Position numbers and translations under genes: made by a program. The notes beneath the pieces were generated by a model, which was not told the origin of the DNA, ran no database searches, and saw nothing but the letters and a program-made list of their open reading frames with translations. Positions 6,893 to 7,285 of a stretch of DNA of 7,285 nucleotides are shown here, piece by piece. Source of the stretch: an uncultured Eubacteriales bacterium (GTDB lineage: Bacteria > Bacillota > Clostridia > Oscillospirales > Butyricicoccaceae); assembly GCA_934675045.1 (NCBI GenBank), contig CAKUPI010000088.1, positions 1 to 7,285 on the forward strand, read 5' to 3'. Every line of letters begins with the position of its first letter. Position 1 is the stretch's first letter.

Positions 6893-6928
6893 AATTGTTG
6901 CCGCCCGTCCCACAAAAAAATTGTTGCC
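6893..6928. repeat. 10-bp direct repeat upstream of the rny promoter
   Basis: AATTGTTGCC occurs at 6893-6902 and again at 6919-6928, 26 bp apart start to start (about two and a half helical turns). The proximal copy ends 2 bp from the rny -35 box. A seven-base A/T run (6914-6920) overlaps the distal copy. Such placement suits a regulator site or an UP-like element, but two copies alone do not establish function. Confidence 0.35.
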
Positions 6929-6966
6929 ACCTCCGCTCTGTCCGCCGCCCGCGCGCCCGGGGACGC

Positions 6967-7007
6967 AAAAAGAGCGCCGCACGGGAAACCTCTCCCCTGC
7001 GGCGCTC
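6967..7007 (-). terminator. Intrinsic terminator of the cortex hydrolase gene
   Basis: On the minus strand GAGCGCCGCA (7007-6998) pairs perfectly with TGCGGCGCTC (6981-6972). After one mismatch the stem continues with GGGA/TCCC and a 6-nt loop. TTTTT (6971-6967) follows at once. It begins 25 nt after the stop codon of the upstream gene and insulates it from rny. Confidence 0.93.
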
Positions 7008-7031
7008 CCCGCGACCGGCCTGCCTTCCCCG

Positions 7032-7285
7032 CTATTTGGCAAACACATGCCTGCCGATGGTGGCAATGACCGGGCGCGACCAAATCCACTTGTTGGTCGT
7101 CTTGTCCGGATTGTAGTAGTAAATGGCGCCCCCCGACGGGTCCCAGCCGTTGAGGGCGTCCTGCGCGGCCCGCCGCGCGCTGTCGGCGACGGGCTGGTCG
7201 TACTGCCCGTCGTAAAGGGCCGAAAAGGCCCCCGGCTGATAGATGACGCCCGCCACCGTGTTGGGAAAGGACGGGTGCCGGACCC
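7032..7285 (-). CDS. SleB/CwlJ-family spore cortex-lytic cell wall hydrolase, C-terminal part
   Basis: The last 83 residues of a gene whose 5' part lies beyond the window edge. The frame stays open to 7285, so the GTG at 7256 is an internal valine rather than a start. The visible part matches the C-terminal half of the Hydrolase_2 (SleB/CwlJ) domain: HPSFPNTVAGVIYQPGAFS, then a stretch ending ALNGWDPSGGAIYYYNPDK, then KWIWSRPVIATIGRHVFAK. In Bacillus, SleB and CwlJ cut muramic-delta-lactam-containing cortex peptidoglycan during germination; related Clostridia proteins also include general wall hydrolases. The catalytic Glu expected near the domain start is outside the window, as are any signal peptide and binding domain. 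SleB and CwlJ cannot be told apart here, so no symbol is given. A strong terminator follows. Confidence 0.88.
   Translation of the reverse strand, partial: VRHPSFPNTVAGVIYQPGAFSALYDGQYDQPVADSARRAAQDALNGWDPSGGAIYYYNPDKTTNKWIWSRPVIATIGRHVFAK

Noticed and set aside
7254..7256. GTG as the start of a 74-residue gene
   Set aside because: The frame continues upstream to the window edge with residues (VRHPSFPNT) typical of the SleB/CwlJ domain, so the GTG is an internal valine codon of a truncated gene.

Overview
The window looks like a piece of chromosome from a GC-rich, spore-forming Firmicute of the class Clostridia (inference). The grounds are strong Shine-Dalgarno sequences, sigma-A-type promoters, an RNase Y gene, a SleB/CwlJ-type cortex hydrolase, an Amidase_6 protein, and a divergent GyrB/GyrA-like pair. 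No mobile element, RNA gene or CRISPR array was seen.

Layout: at 1-116 a near-consensus sigma-A promoter, with an inverted repeat around its -35 box, drives a two-gene plus-strand operon. The operon encodes a GyrB/ParE-like ATPase subunit (117-2114) and a GyrA/ParC-like cleavage subunit (2126-4306). Together they should form an A2B2 type IIA topoisomerase. The A subunit has no visible GyrA box, so a topoisomerase IV-like role is more likely than a supercoiling gyrase. The 81-bp gap that follows (4307-4387) holds a long stem that would bury the next gene's ribosome binding site. It also holds a sequence resembling a mother-cell (sigma-K-type) sporulation promoter. The next gene (4388-4906) is a small Amidase_6 protein.

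That gene converges on rny (minus strand, 5211-6767). The 304-bp gap between them holds nine tandem copies of a 25-28 bp GC-rich unit with G-quadruplex potential on the minus strand, then a strong terminator hairpin for rny. RNase Y is intact, with a TM anchor, coiled coil, KH and HD domains, and most likely starts at TTG. Upstream of it are a possible 22-codon leader ORF, a sigma-A promoter and a 10-bp direct repeat. A clear terminator (6967-7007) then closes a minus-strand gene cut by the window edge (7032-7285), the C-terminal end of a SleB/CwlJ-family spore cortex-lytic enzyme.

The genes are mostly housekeeping (DNA topology, mRNA decay) plus two likely cell-wall or spore hydrolases. No undescribed multi-gene system was seen. 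The points most worth checking are the amidase control region, the G-rich minisatellite and the diverged topoisomerase residues.
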